Assembly: GCA_020746995.1 (NCBI GenBank)
Contig: JAGPXD010000002.1
Coordinates: 992,001 to 1,056,000 of the forward strand
Direction: 5' to 3'
From: Plectosphaerella cucumerina
Lineage: Eukaryota > Ascomycota > Sordariomycetes > Glomerellales > Plectosphaerellaceae
Length of the DNA: 64,000 nt
Shown here: positions 23,078-33,328 of the stretch, in pieces
Position numbering within the stretch: position 1 is the first letter of the stretch
How the letters are laid out: the number at the start of each line of letters is the position of its first letter
Position numbers and translations under genes: made by a program
Notes under the pieces: generated by a model
Databases searched by the model: none
What the model was told of the DNA's origin: nothing
The model's input: only the letters and a program-made list of their open reading frames with translations

Positions 23078-23550
23078 AGAAAATAGCCCGACGGACTAGT
23101 AGGGAGCTGCAGCATCCGAGCTGCAGCTCACGCGATTACAACGCACCTACCCCCGCCTCCCCCCTCCCCCCCCCCCAACGACAAAGCCAACGCAGTGGTG
23201 CACATCCACCCTGCCCACGGCTGCCCCTCGCCTCCTGACTTGGACGGTCTCGGCAAAGGTCGACAATTCTCGCACGCACCTTCACGTGGTGTCGACTGTT
23301 AAGTTCCTCTGGAACGACTAACGCGAGAGTCGGATCACCTCACTTCGATCCGACACGGGGACATCTCTCAGTCCCCGGGACATTCATCACTGTCCATTTG
23401 CCACCGTCCGCAGGGTTCATCATCATCCAATGAACCCAGCATCATCCATTCTTCATCAATTATCAATGGAAAGTCAGGCGAAGCTTTCTCAGCTTCCTCC
23501 ACGCCGGTCTCCTCATCATCGGTTCTCAACATCTGGAGTTTTCTTCATCA
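23078..23550. other. Spacer, no gene seen
   Basis: Contains a poly-C tract near 23160-23175 and no coherent coding frame. It separates the membrane-protein relic from the minisatellite. Confidence 0.4.
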
Positions 23551-23614
23551 GGGGTCTTCATCATCAGGGGTCTCCATCATCAGCGATCTCCATCATCAGC
23601 GGTCTCCATCATCA
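23551..23614. repeat. 16-bp minisatellite
   Basis: Four direct copies of a 16-bp unit close to GGGGTCTCCATCATCA, with degenerate copies on both sides. As 16 is not a multiple of three, the unit is not preserved as a protein repeat, which argues against the open frame crossing it being a gene. Confidence 0.85.
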
Positions 23615-23765
23615 GCGGTCTTCACGACGCTCTTGATCGTCAGGGGTTTCCATTTTCGGCTGTCTACACAGCTCACAATGTTCGTCATCGGACGTTCTTC
23701 TTCGCCAGGCCTTTTTCCATCGCCAGGGGGTCAACATCATCTGCTTCTTACAGCATCAGCGGCAG

Positions 23766-23902
23766 CATCAGCGGTCTTCGTCGCTAGGGGTCAACATCGT
23801 CTGCTCTCTCAACATCAGCGGTCTTCGTCGCTAGGGGTCAACAACTGCTCTCTCAAGCATCGGCGGTCTTCATCGCTAGGGGTCATCATCATCCACTCTC
23901 TT
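23766..23902. repeat. 45-47-bp tandem repeat
   Basis: Three copies starting at 23766, 23813 and 23858. Each begins CATCAGCGGTCTTCGTCGCT or a near variant and continues into AGGGGTCAAC. It seems to be a higher-order form of the neighbouring 16-bp unit. Confidence 0.8.
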
Positions 23903-24681
23903 CATCACCGGGTCATCAACAGAAACTTGATCTGTTCATCAACGGGAGGGTTCTGTTTCCAGCAGTATCGCCCGTGGTCATCATCATCAGCAGACTCCAT
24001 TGTCGAATCGGCCTTCTTCATCGCTAAGGTCTTCTTCATCGCCAAGGGTCATTGTTGTCAGCGATCTTCATGTCCAGGGTTCATCATCATCATCAGTCTT
24101 CGTCGTCTGGGTCTTTCATCACAGGGGTCTACATCCTCCGCTATCTCTATCGGAGGTCTTCATCACCAAGGATCTTCAGCAAGCGGACGCTGCTGCTATA
24201 GGTCCCCCGCGGGTCCTGAACCCAAGGTTTTTCTTTTCCCCAACCTTTCACGGGAGTTTCAACACCAGGGGTCATTTCACTTGGAGCTTTCATGGTCCAG
24301 GATTCATATTCTGATCTTTCAGAGCACTCCACACATGAAAAGATCCATCTGCAGGGCGATCCAAGCCATTCATCGAGTTGTCTTCTTCTTCAGACTGTCT
24401 TCTTCTTCAGACTGTCTTCTTCGTCAGACCATGTTCCGGTCACTCCAAGTACCACCGCGCTTTTGGCAGCCTCAACTACTTGAAACTGGGCTTACACACG
24501 CAGCGCCATCAATCAGAATTTTCTGAGGTCAGGCTGAAGTGGCACCTCAAGTTTTGGACTCGAAAAATCAACTACCCGGTTGAGTTGGACAGGATGTGGA
24601 GGCGCAAGTCAACAGGGCCTCAATTCCGCGCCATGGCACCCAGACACTCTTCATGGCGCATTGCCCAGTGGGCAGTCAGGG
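23903..24681. other. Degenerate CATCATC-rich DNA
   Basis: Loose variants of the same repeat words continue to about 24430, including two close copies of TCTTCTTCTTCAGACTG near 24381-24415. No gene supported. Confidence 0.5.
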
Positions 24682-24688
24682 TATAAAA
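24682..24688 (+). promoter_or_regulatory. TATA box of the secreted-protein gene
   Basis: Clear TATAAAA 122 bases before the ATG at 24810, followed by a pyrimidine-rich stretch typical of fungal transcription starts. Confidence 0.65.
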
Positions 24689-24809
24689 GGCGAGTCCATC
24701 CCAGTTGTTTTCCCCTCTCCCTCCTACAACATCCCTTCTGACTACCTTCCTGCAGACAAAGTACCCAAGACCACTCTCTAGCAAAGTCACCTGCCACTGT
24801 CAACTCATC

Positions 24810-25712
24810 ATGCGACTCTCGCACATCTTCGTCTCCTTGGCCCCCTTTGCCCTGACGGCACATGGTCTCCCCGTGTCCGGTTCGCTGTCAGACACCAGCG
24901 ATGATAATCGTCGGCACTCCAATGATGCGGCCCCGACTAATCTGTTGCCTGGTAACGCAGAGACGAATTGGGGCCTTCGCGGAGAATGGAACCAGAATCT
25001 CAAGGGTACGTCATATATCATGTGACATCAGTCTTGTTGGCTGTTCTTCATTCGACAAACATCGTCAATGGGCTTTTACTAACTCTGTTCTGACGCAGTA
25101 CCGAAGTTTCAGTCGTCGGAGCTGCCAAGCGAAGGACCGAAGCGCTCTTTGACCGAAAACACAACGGATGAGCATCGACTCATCGACTCTCTGCTGCCTG
25201 GTCCTGACGGCCAGTTCGATGAGTCGACCAAGCCTCACAGCCACAGGCGAGAAAACTCTGAGGACGAGTCTACTGAGGCTGAGGCTTCCCTTGAAAACGC
25301 CACTGGAATCGAACCCCAGACCTTCAAGGCGGACGCTTCTGAAGACAACGCCACTCAGTCCGACACATCTGTCCAGTCCGAGCACTCCGAGCCCACCTCT
25401 GAGATTGAGCGCCGGGGTTCAGAGAAGGTCGATCGTCGCCAAAAGGACCCGAACAAGCCAATCGATTTTAGCCTCCTAACTCCATGCCTCGGGAACTGCT
25501 TTTGGAAGTTCAACCACGTCGCGCCCAAAAAGCTCGACAAGGTCACGATGAAGGAATGGTGCGATGACAAGCTTGCGCGCTGGCGATGGTGGTTGGACTT
25601 TGGGCCACTCCATTGCTTTCGGGAATGCGCAAAGAAAGATCGCAACGAGGCAACGATCTCGCGAGAGTGGTTCCTGGCCAACTGCGGTGGTAGGTCTACG
25701 CAGTGGTTCTAG
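24810..25712 (+). CDS. Small secreted protein with duplicated cysteine motif
   Basis: Exons 24810-25005 and 25099-25712 (93-nt intron, phase 1) give 269 aa. The N-terminus MRLSHIFVSLAPFALTAHGL is a good signal peptide with likely cleavage near residue 20. Residues 25-185 are acidic, Ser/Thr/Glu-rich and probably disordered. The last 75 residues hold six cysteines at 195, 199, 220, 238, 242 and 261, arranged as CX3C-X20-C followed by CX3C-X18-C. The two halves share EW before the last Cys (KEWC and REWFLANC), which suggests an internal duplication. No enzyme motif is seen. It may be an effector or cell-wall-associated protein; function is not shown by the sequence. Confidence 0.82.
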
Positions 25713-26740
25713 GAGAAGAACGGACGTGGAATTGCAGACTGGCCTGTCTTGATTGGATTTGGAGAAGTGTTGGGACTTGCGAGGAAGAATGGAACATTCA
25801 TCATTGCCACGTGCAGATGGACAGAGATTGGGAAGTCTTCAAATTGTTTCTATCAGATGTAAGCATTTCGCCTTCGTCGCGGAAGATGCCTCGCACAGCG
25901 ATCAAACCTGTTTCTCATCCAAATTGTATATTCAACTTGATCTGAGCGAGGTTGCGGTGTACTTGCTTCGCTTTCGGTGGTGATGATGTTGAGCAGGGCA
26001 GTCGTAGCTCGGCGTGCAGTCCTGAACAGGACCCCGACGGGCGAGAGCCGGACATTGCTCGGGGCCGAAATGACGAAATCCATGGCAACGTGCCCAATCA
26101 TTAATCTTCAATCCGTCGGTATGTTGGCTGCTGGCACGATGGGGCAAAATTGACATGTCACGGAACCGTTTTACCGGCTCATCGGTGCACAAAATGGCAG
26201 GCCTGGACCCAGCTTCTGCACGTTGTGGCGGGACCAGGAAACCGAAACCGAGGCAGGGAGATTTACCGCCCCCCTTGACATCAGGCCCGAGTTCAATGGT
26301 GCATGCGAAAGCGAAGCCGAGAGACACTTTGGGGTCGGGTTCCAGCATGCTAATTTGTCGTTATGGCCCCATTCTCGAGCCGCTCGCCAATGGGAGATCC
26401 AGAACGGGGACGCTAGCATGACCGCCACCCGGCCGTCAGCAGGGTCCTGAGGAGTGGGCCATTTTGTGCACCGGGATGAGGGCGATCCGTCACGCGGTGT
26501 TTTGGAAGACTCCGGGGTATGCACAAAATAAAGGAGTAAAAAGCGACGTGCTCCCTTAGTCGGGGGCCAAGAGTGTTACCTCATGGGTTGCATGTGCTGA
26601 TTTATCTTTTCACCGTTTGATCTTTCCTTCTCGAAAGATATTTGATCCTGTCACAACCACACTGCTAGTGCCTCGAGGATTCGACAGCAACGACCCGAGT
26701 CGACTTCCACCAAGCAACACAACACACCATCGCCTTCACC
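25713..26740. other. Intergenic region, no gene seen
   Basis: Overlapping short frames only. The last 200 bases are the leader of the MFS transporter at 26741. Confidence 0.5.
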
Positions 26741-28465
26741 ATGGCGGACAGCCACAGCCAAAGACCAGCGTCGGACTCGACGACAACAGTCGCGACAGAA
26801 ACGGACATTGAGCGAGGCTCGAGCTGGCAGAAGCCAACAGTAGAGCTGGCGGCAATCGAGTCACAGGGAGATGCGGCCTCGGCAGCAGCAAACAACAACA
26901 ACAATGCCACAACAACGGACCTGGAAAAGGGAGCCGCCAGCGAACCCGAAGGCAGTGACCCCAATGTCGTCAACTGGGACGGGCCCGATGACCCGGAGAA
27001 CCCACAGAACTGGCCCGACAAGAAGAAATGGATGAACATTGGCCTCATCTCGGGCCTCACCCTCGTCACGCCACTCGGTTCATCCATGTTCGCGCCCGGC
27101 ATCCCCTCCATCATGGTCGAGTTCAAGGAGACCTCGTCCATCGTCGCGACCTTTGTCGTCTCCGTCTACATCCTGGGCTTCGCCTTCGGCCCGCTTATCG
27201 TCGCGCCTCTGAGCGAAACCTACGGACGCCGCCACCTCTACAACTGGGGCAACGTCTTCTTCGTCATCTTCTCCATCGCCACCGCGTTGTCCAAGAACAT
27301 GGACATGATGCTCGCATTCCGTTTCTTCATGGGTCTCGCCGGCTCCGTCCCCATCACCATCGGCAGCGGCAGTATTGCCGACATGATGCCCATCGAGCAG
27401 CGCGGCCGCGCCATGTCCGCCTGGGCTCTTGGACCTCTTCTCGGCCCCTGTGTCGGCCCTGTTGCCGGCGGCTACCTCATCAAAGCCGCTGGTTGGGCAT
27501 GGACCTTCTGGCTCACCGCGATTGTCGTAAGTTTCTTCCCTAGCATCCCCCAATTGACGAAGCTGACAATGCCTCCCCAGGGCGGTATCTTCATTCCCTG
27601 TTCTTTCATCCTGATGAAGGAGACCTACGGCCCTACCATCCTCGAGAACAGGGTGCGCCGCCTGCGCAAAGAGACTGGCAACAAAGACCTCCGCAGCGCC
27701 CTGACCCCGACCCAGCCCACTGCCGAGAAGTGGAGGCACGCCATCGTCCGGCCTCTGAAGCTCCTCATCCTGACGCCCATCGTCACCGTCATGGCTCTCT
27801 ACATTGCCGTCGCCTACGGTATTCTGTACCTCATGATCACGACCTTCTCTTTCGTCTACCGCGACCAGTACGGCTTTGACGAGGGCGAGGCCGGTCTGAC
27901 GTTCCTGCCCGCCGGCATCGGTATGATGATCGGCGTGGTGACCTTTGGCGCCCTGGCCGACATGCTGGTGAAGCGTAAGCAGGCCACTGGCGAGCCCCTG
28001 ACGCCCGAGATTCGCCTGACCCCGGCGCTGGTCATGCCCTGCGCCATTGTGCTGCCGATTGGCCTCTTCATTTATGGATGGACGACCAACTACTCTGTCC
28101 ACTTCATCGTGCCCATGCTTGGCGTGGTCATCTTCTGCTGCGGCTTGATGGGTGTTATGGTAGGCCCCCCTTCTGCTCCTGATCTCTCGAATCTCAAAGC
28201 TGACTCGCATCAGATGTGCATCCAGAACTACCTCCTCGACACCCTCCCCCGCTACGCCGCCTCGGTCACCGCCGCCCTCGCAGTTCTGCGCTCCCTCGCC
28301 GGCGCCCTCCTCCCCCTCGGCGGCCTGGAGATGTACAACGCACTCGGCCTGGGCTGGGGCAACAGTCTCCTCGGCTTCCTGACTCTGGCAATGGTACCCC
28401 TCCCTCTCATCTTCTTCCTCTTCGGCGCCCGGATCAGGGGCCGTTCCAACCTCAACATCACCTAG
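26741..28465 (+). CDS. MFS multidrug/polyamine-type transporter (DHA1)
   Basis: Drug:proton antiporter, 12 membrane segments. The frame is open from 26741 to 28465 (574 codons), but two 54-nt stretches inside it are introns: 27527-27580 (GTAAGT...CCAG) and 28160-28213 (GTAGGC...TCAG). Removing both gives 538 aa and rebuilds normal loops (WLTAIV-GGIFIP and GLMGVM-MCIQNY). The N-terminal 85 residues are cytoplasmic and polar. Family marks are NWDGPDDPENPQNWP before the first span, PLSETYGRRHLY in loop 2-3, and MPIEQRGRAMSAWALGPLLG in the motif-C region. The substrate is not predictable. Confidence 0.88.
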   Translation: MADSHSQRPASDSTTTVATETDIERGSSWQKPTVELAAIESQGDAASAAANNNNNATTTDLEKGAASEPEGSDPNVVNWDGPDDPENPQNWPDKKKWMNIGLISGLTLVTPLGSSMFAPGIPSIMVEFKETSSIVATFVVSVYILGFAFGPLIVAPLSETYGRRHLYNWGNVFFVIFSIATALSKNMDMMLAFRFFMGLAGSVPITIGSGSIADMMPIEQRGRAMSAWALGPLLGPCVGPVAGGYLIKAAGWAWTFWLTAIVVSFFPSIPQLTKLTMPPQGGIFIPCSFILMKETYGPTILENRVRRLRKETGNKDLRSALTPTQPTAEKWRHAIVRPLKLLILTPIVTVMALYIAVAYGILYLMITTFSFVYRDQYGFDEGEAGLTFLPAGIGMMIGVVTFGALADMLVKRKQATGEPLTPEIRLTPALVMPCAIVLPIGLFIYGWTTNYSVHFIVPMLGVVIFCCGLMGVMVGPPSAPDLSNLKADSHQMCIQNYLLDTLPRYAASVTAALAVLRSLAGALLPLGGLEMYNALGLGWGNSLLGFLTLAMVPLPLIFFLFGARIRGRSNLNIT

Positions 28466-28775
28466 AACTTGTTTTCCTTGCACAACAATCATTCTTGTAT
28501 CCTCTTTAATCTATCCACCTGAACCGCCGGGCGTCTCTTTGTTTTCTAGAAAAGCCCTGCATTGGTTCCCTGGACGGACATAGCAAGCATTGCGTGGCGT
28601 TGGTACCTACATACATACATCAGCTCAATACAGGCAGAACATGTAATTTCAGACGTCAGCAACATGTGATGTAGCAGTAGAGAGTTCGTTTCGCTTTACA
28701 TTGATGCTAAGGGCCGTCTATCTGCATACAATCCATCTCACCACTCAAGCAGTCCACGGCCATGGTCACGGTATC
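28466..28775. other. Convergent 3' intergenic region
   Basis: Between the stop of the MFS gene and that of the minus-strand unknown gene. It contains a short CATA repeat (CATACATACAT near 28610). Nothing else is seen. Confidence 0.5.
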
Positions 28776-29678
28776 CTAGACAGCAGTATCCAGACCATCT
28801 TCCTCCGCCGCCATCTGCGGGCGATTCTTAGCCGCAATGTACCAATCCGATTCGGGGTGTTGGTTGAACCAGCGCGAGCGGCGTGAGAGCGCATTGCACC
28901 GGGGTGCCGGCAGTGACGCCTTGAGAGTGTTGTGAGTGATGTCGAAGTTGAACCACGAAGGCGTGATGGGGCTGCGGATCCTCTTGCCCTTCATAGCTGC
29001 CTCGATATGGCCATACGCGAAGGTGAGGACCTCCACCACGAAGACCGACATGTCGAAAGAGTAGAAGTCGAGGGCCACGAGGCCTTCCTGAGGGTGGAAG
29101 TGGCGGCGAATGCGGTGGATGCACATGGTGGCCCAGGCGAATGCTGCGGTTCAGAGAAGTCAGTGATCCGTCGGATCAAGCAGTTCATCAGGTGAAGGAA
29201 TCAAATAGGTGAACTCACTGCGACGACAGCCCTGAGCCGCAGAACGGGTGGTCCAGTCGACGCAGCGCTCAACGTCGGCGACGGCAGACTCTCGGGTGCT
29301 GAGGAGGCGGATGAAGCCGACGCACTGGGGGATGTTGCGGATGTCTTCGACGTCGATGCGCTCATAACCGTAGTTCGGAGGGGCATTGTCATTCTTCTCG
29401 ATGCGGTAGATCTTGCCGCCCTCAGGGCCCTGGTGCCAGTAAAGCTCCCAGTCGAATTCTTCGAGGGCCTCGCCCTTTGAGTTGGCTGCGACGGCATCGT
29501 AGGTGGTGTATCGCACGTCTTCGGGGGGTAAGGCAGGGTAGTCGTGGGTGCGTTCGCCATAGAAGACGGAGTCGGGAACCATGAGCATGAGGTAGAGACA
29601 GCCGGGAACGAAGTCCTGCTCGTAGGCATAAGTGTGCCTGCGCGGGTCGAAGTAGTGAGCGCGCTTGGGGAGAGTCAT
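28776..29678 (-). CDS. Fungal protein of unknown function
   Basis: Exons 29219-29678 and 28776-29143 (75-nt intron, phase 1) give 275 aa. The ATG at 29678 (MTLPKRAHYFDPRRHTYAYE) is chosen because upstream in-frame codons read as 5' leader. The protein is aromatic-rich and soluble, with no signal peptide or membrane span and no motif I recognise. Distinct stretches are QDFVPGCLYLMLMVPDSVFY, FDWELYWHQGPEGGKIYRIE and PITPSWFNFDITHNTLKASL. The splice junction restores one frame over the whole length, which supports a real gene. Confidence 0.7.
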
Positions 29679-30172
29679 GATGTTGTTGATGGAGGATATT
29701 TTCTGGGAATATGAGGCTGGATCTGCGGTTTGGGTGCAAATTGCTGATGGGCTGAAGCTGAAGTGGGAAGAATCAGAAGTTAGAAAGAAAAGAGCCAGGG
29801 CTCTGGACAAGATAAATGCTTCTCGAGAAATTTCTGCCGTGAGAACAAGGTCGCAACTGACCTGCCTTGCAGGTTGCAGGAGTTAGGTAGGCAAGGCCAC
29901 CACAAATTTCGTGGCGGCGGCAGGTTCCAAAAGTGGTGGCAGCCTGAGAGTTCAGAGTGCGCCTTCAGTTATTCACTTTGATGCCACTTCGAATTCTGCT
30001 GCAGGCAGGCGTCAATCCGCACCAGAAAATTAGCCAGCACACTGCATTGCTCAAAACACAAGATCGATCGGCACTCGCAAACCTTGCTCGATCACATAGT
30101 GAGTTGTTCCGCATGCCCGTCTTTTTAGCCTTGTCGTCTATCTCAAACGTTGTCAAGTCAGCGTCCTTCGCC
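29679..30172. other. Upstream regions of two genes
   Basis: Probably a shared divergent promoter region between the minus-strand unknown gene and the putative small plus-strand gene at 30173. No other feature seen. Confidence 0.4.
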
Positions 30173-30708
30173 ATGAACTCCGTTCAAACCTGGCTGAGGC
30201 GGCGCAGAGGTGGTGTCTCCCGCGCCGTTGACATTGCCCATCCCACCGCCGTACAAGATGACCCGAGTATGCTCCAGCCGACCCCGCGCCACCCTGTCCA
30301 CGCACCTAAACGTCCATGTTCATGTGGTGTTTCAAAGACTGACTCCATGCTTGTCAAGGACCCCGATATGACTATGAGACATGGGACGAGTTGGTGGAAG
30401 GGGCACGTCGCGACCACGCCAAGTTCTCCCTGCGGATGGCGCACCGGAATGCCAGCATGGCTTATAATCACCTCCCCTCGGAGTTGTCATACTTGATGAC
30501 CCAACAACCTCCCCTCAGTCCCCTGCAGTGCCGCACATGTGGCAAGGTCCAATCTTCGCTCATGAACCTTGTACGCCACACCGGTAACATTGAGCAGATT
30601 CGCTGTCCCGTCATCCGCGTACGAATATTGCCCCTTCGACTTCGGCGAATATTTGCTGATGAATATATAGATCATGCTCGCTTACATCAGAGCGGAAAAG
30701 GAGAATAA
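30173..30708 (+). CDS. Putative small hypothetical protein
   Basis: Two exons, 30173-30266 and 30359-30708, can be joined by a 92-nt intron (GTATGC...TCAAG with a CTGAC branch-like site), phase 1 on both sides, giving 147 aa. The joined region reads naturally (YDYETWDELVEGARRDH, then KFSLRMAHRNASMAYNHL). The last 50 residues look less protein-like, so a further 3' intron or a different end is possible. A CxxC pair (CRTC) is present near residue 92. No family recognised. Confidence 0.4.
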
Positions 30709-31469
30709 TGATAACAATGACCTGCCTTCGAGAGCAGCGGCTGCCGCCTAGATATTCCAGCTATGCCGCCGCCAGGATGAATCCCAGGATGATTGGTTCG
30801 GGGAACAAGCAGGGACCTGGCATGCCCAGGTCCTTGGATCAACGTGCGATATGCCTTTAGCGGCCCGCCAGTCGGGACCGGTCGATGCGGCGGAGTCTCC
30901 GGGGCACGAATGAGACACGAGTCGGAGGGAGTGACCAGGCTCGATGGAACACGGCCTAGCGATTAGACTCTCGCTGAAGCGGTGCCAATCCCCTTGAACC
31001 GATCACAGGACTAAGGTGCCGTCGGAACCGGCAACATTGGCCGGATGCGGGGGGTGTAGACATGTGCTGGTGACAGTGCGGAAGAATGGTGGTGGTTGAT
31101 GTCATGGTACCCGAGACTTGGGACGATAAGCAGCCCGATAAGGACGCCGAGAGGTATCAACGTCATAGCATCTGAGGGCCGGCGGCGCTCCTTCTTGGGG
31201 ATTCGGGGGCGCCTCGCCGCCTACTAACGGCAAGTGACCTTTGTGATTCACAGATGGAAGGCATGAGGGGGAGTAATCGGAAGTAGCCCGGAAGGTGCAG
31301 CTCGGACCGCTTGGCCGCTGTTCTTATTTAACCTCGCCCATCTCTCGCTCCTCCGTCCCCTTTGGCCCCTCCATCATCTCACCACGTCACCAGCCCCAGA
31401 CGTACACCAAACCACCAACCTCATCAACCAAACCACCAAACCAACTGCAAACCCAGCAAATTCATCAAG
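30709..31469. other. Promoter region of the metallothionein gene
   Basis: No coding frame supported. TTATTTAA near 31325 could serve as a TATA-like element about 140 bases before the ATG. Copper-responsive sites could not be identified with confidence. Confidence 0.4.
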
Positions 31470-31602
31470 ATGGGCAACTGTGGATGTTCCAGCTCCGGCT
31501 CCTGCAACTGCGGCACCGGCTGCACCTGCGACAACTGCCCCGTAAGTGCTCTGTCGAGCGCATCCATGCGTTCTGTTGCTAATACAAGGACAGCACAAAT
31601 AA
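31470..31602 (+). CDS. Copper metallothionein, 26 aa
   Basis: Tiny two-exon gene: exon 1 31470-31541 (24 codons), a 52-nt intron (GTAAGT...ACAG), and exon 2 31594-31602 coding only His-Lys-stop. The 26-residue product starts MGNCGC and has seven cysteines at positions 4, 6, 12, 14, 18, 20 and 23, exactly the number and spacing of the Neurospora crassa copper metallothionein, which is also 26 aa. There are no aromatic residues and no His before the penultimate position. In this family all seven Cys bind a Cu(I) cluster, and expression is induced by copper. The splice position just before the last two codons is natural, since reading on would lengthen the protein without adding conserved residues. 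Confidence 0.93.
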
Positions 31603-33328
31603 GCACTGAACTTTCCTCGTCTCGACCGACGCAAGCAGAATGGCGTTTTGATGACGACTCTGGCGCGAGATAACCCAGAATGAAGATGTGAAATGGTCGA
31701 CACATGCTTTCTTCGCCTTCGCAACCCCTGCCTGTCGATGATCCCCTTCGCTCTTTCGGCGACGGCATCCCTCGGGACTGCCTAGCACACACGCAAGACG
31801 GATACGGATTGAGAAGGACACGGGATAATAAAAGCCAAAATTGATATCACCGCCCCGAGAGGCCTGAGAAGATGGTGTTGTGCGACGTGAGGATGATGTG
31901 ATATTGGTCCCCTGGCAAATGTGCTCAATTATGCTCCAAACCCTGGGCATGCATGTCTCACCGAAATGTCAGGACCAGCTGCCCGGAAAAGTAAGAGGCA
32001 TTCCTCCGAGAGGATTGAACAAAGAGAAACATTCTGAAAGGCAACTGCGATGGTAGACACACATTTTCTTTCATCGTTTTCCCCAGGCTGCCTGGCCCAG
32101 GCCTCTGCAGGTCCCGACGTCCGGGGAAGTCGGGGCCGGCCCGCATCGTCAGGTCCAGGGTTCCTGGTGTCATGCATGTGTGGCGTCGGTCGGGACCCAG
32201 CCAGGTGGGTTGGCCCGTTGAATAGTCCAAGTGCCGGCGGTCGGCGGGCGTCCCGGCCGTTTGTCTGCCTGCTCAAGGCATTCGTTCGCAGTGTTGATGA
32301 ACATCTCTCAGTTCAAGTTGTTCTGTCCAGAGATCGGAATGAATGATGGCGGGAGTGTTGTACTGCCGCGCCAATTGGAACATCCATGTTGGTGTTCTGG
32401 GCGTTGATGCGGGGAAGAAGACGTGGCACCTCGGCCTTGGATCCAGCTCCGAGCGTTCCATGATGTGAACTTCAAAACACTACAAGGCAAAAGACATTGC
32501 GAAGAAGATGGCGTAGAAAACACCAGCGAGAAGCCGGGGTCATCCTGCTCCCTCCTGCAAGCTGCCCGTGGGACTTTGTCGCGGTCGAGCACGATTCCAG
32601 GGCGCGGGGTCGTTTAGCGTGACGTCGCCGGTGGATTTCACAGCGACCAACTGAACTTGAGCCTGCTCGACAAACGACCGCGGAGCTTCGGTCTTCAGTC
32701 GATGGATGCAAAGGGGTCTCTCAACACACGATTAGCAGTCGCCCGATCGCATCTCCTGAGTATTCCGCCTGCCTCTCACCGTTTGTGGCTTGCGACGGCG
32801 GAATTCTCGGTGCTGGCCCCGACACTTCCATCGTCCATCCCGCATGCTAGGCCTCTCACCCCCACCACCCCAAGGCGGGAAACTGGTCCTTCAGCGTCGG
32901 GTTTGGGGATCGCAGCAAGCGCAGTTCCCCGAGTGGGAAAAAAAAGTCCCCCTCTCTTTCGCGCGGCTGGGGCGAGCCGAGAGACCCCACACGAGCAACC
33001 TGAGCCCCGCGACCGCTTGATTTTAATACCCACGAGAGCTTCTCCCCTGGCCCCATGGATAGGTCGCAAATCCTCTCTCTTCCGTTCTCTCGTCCTCCCG
33101 TCTGCCAGCCTCTTGCAGTACAGCAATCGTCGCCTCCCTACCCTCGTGACGTCCATACCAAGTGAAACCAGTGCCCAGTGCCCAGCTTCTCACGGCGTCA
33201 GGAGAGCTTCAGTTTGAGTGAGGGGCAACTGCGGGGTCGTCAAAAGGTTCAACCTCCCTCCTCGTCCACCTCGTCGCCAGGGACTCTTCAATCGCAGAAT
33301 CCTCGATCACACACACACACGTCACAAC
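31603..33328. other. Intergenic region and galactokinase leader
   Basis: Overlapping GC-rich frames up to 186 codons show no domain. The last 300 bases are the pyrimidine-rich leader of the galactokinase gene, with a CA microsatellite just before its ATG. Confidence 0.45.

Noticed and set aside
23633..24526. 297-codon frame over the minisatellites
   Set aside because: The repeat unit of 16 bp does not keep frame, so the protein would not repeat; composition follows the DNA repeat.
27080..28492. 470-codon minus-strand frame
   Set aside because: Antisense shadow of the MFS transporter at 26741.
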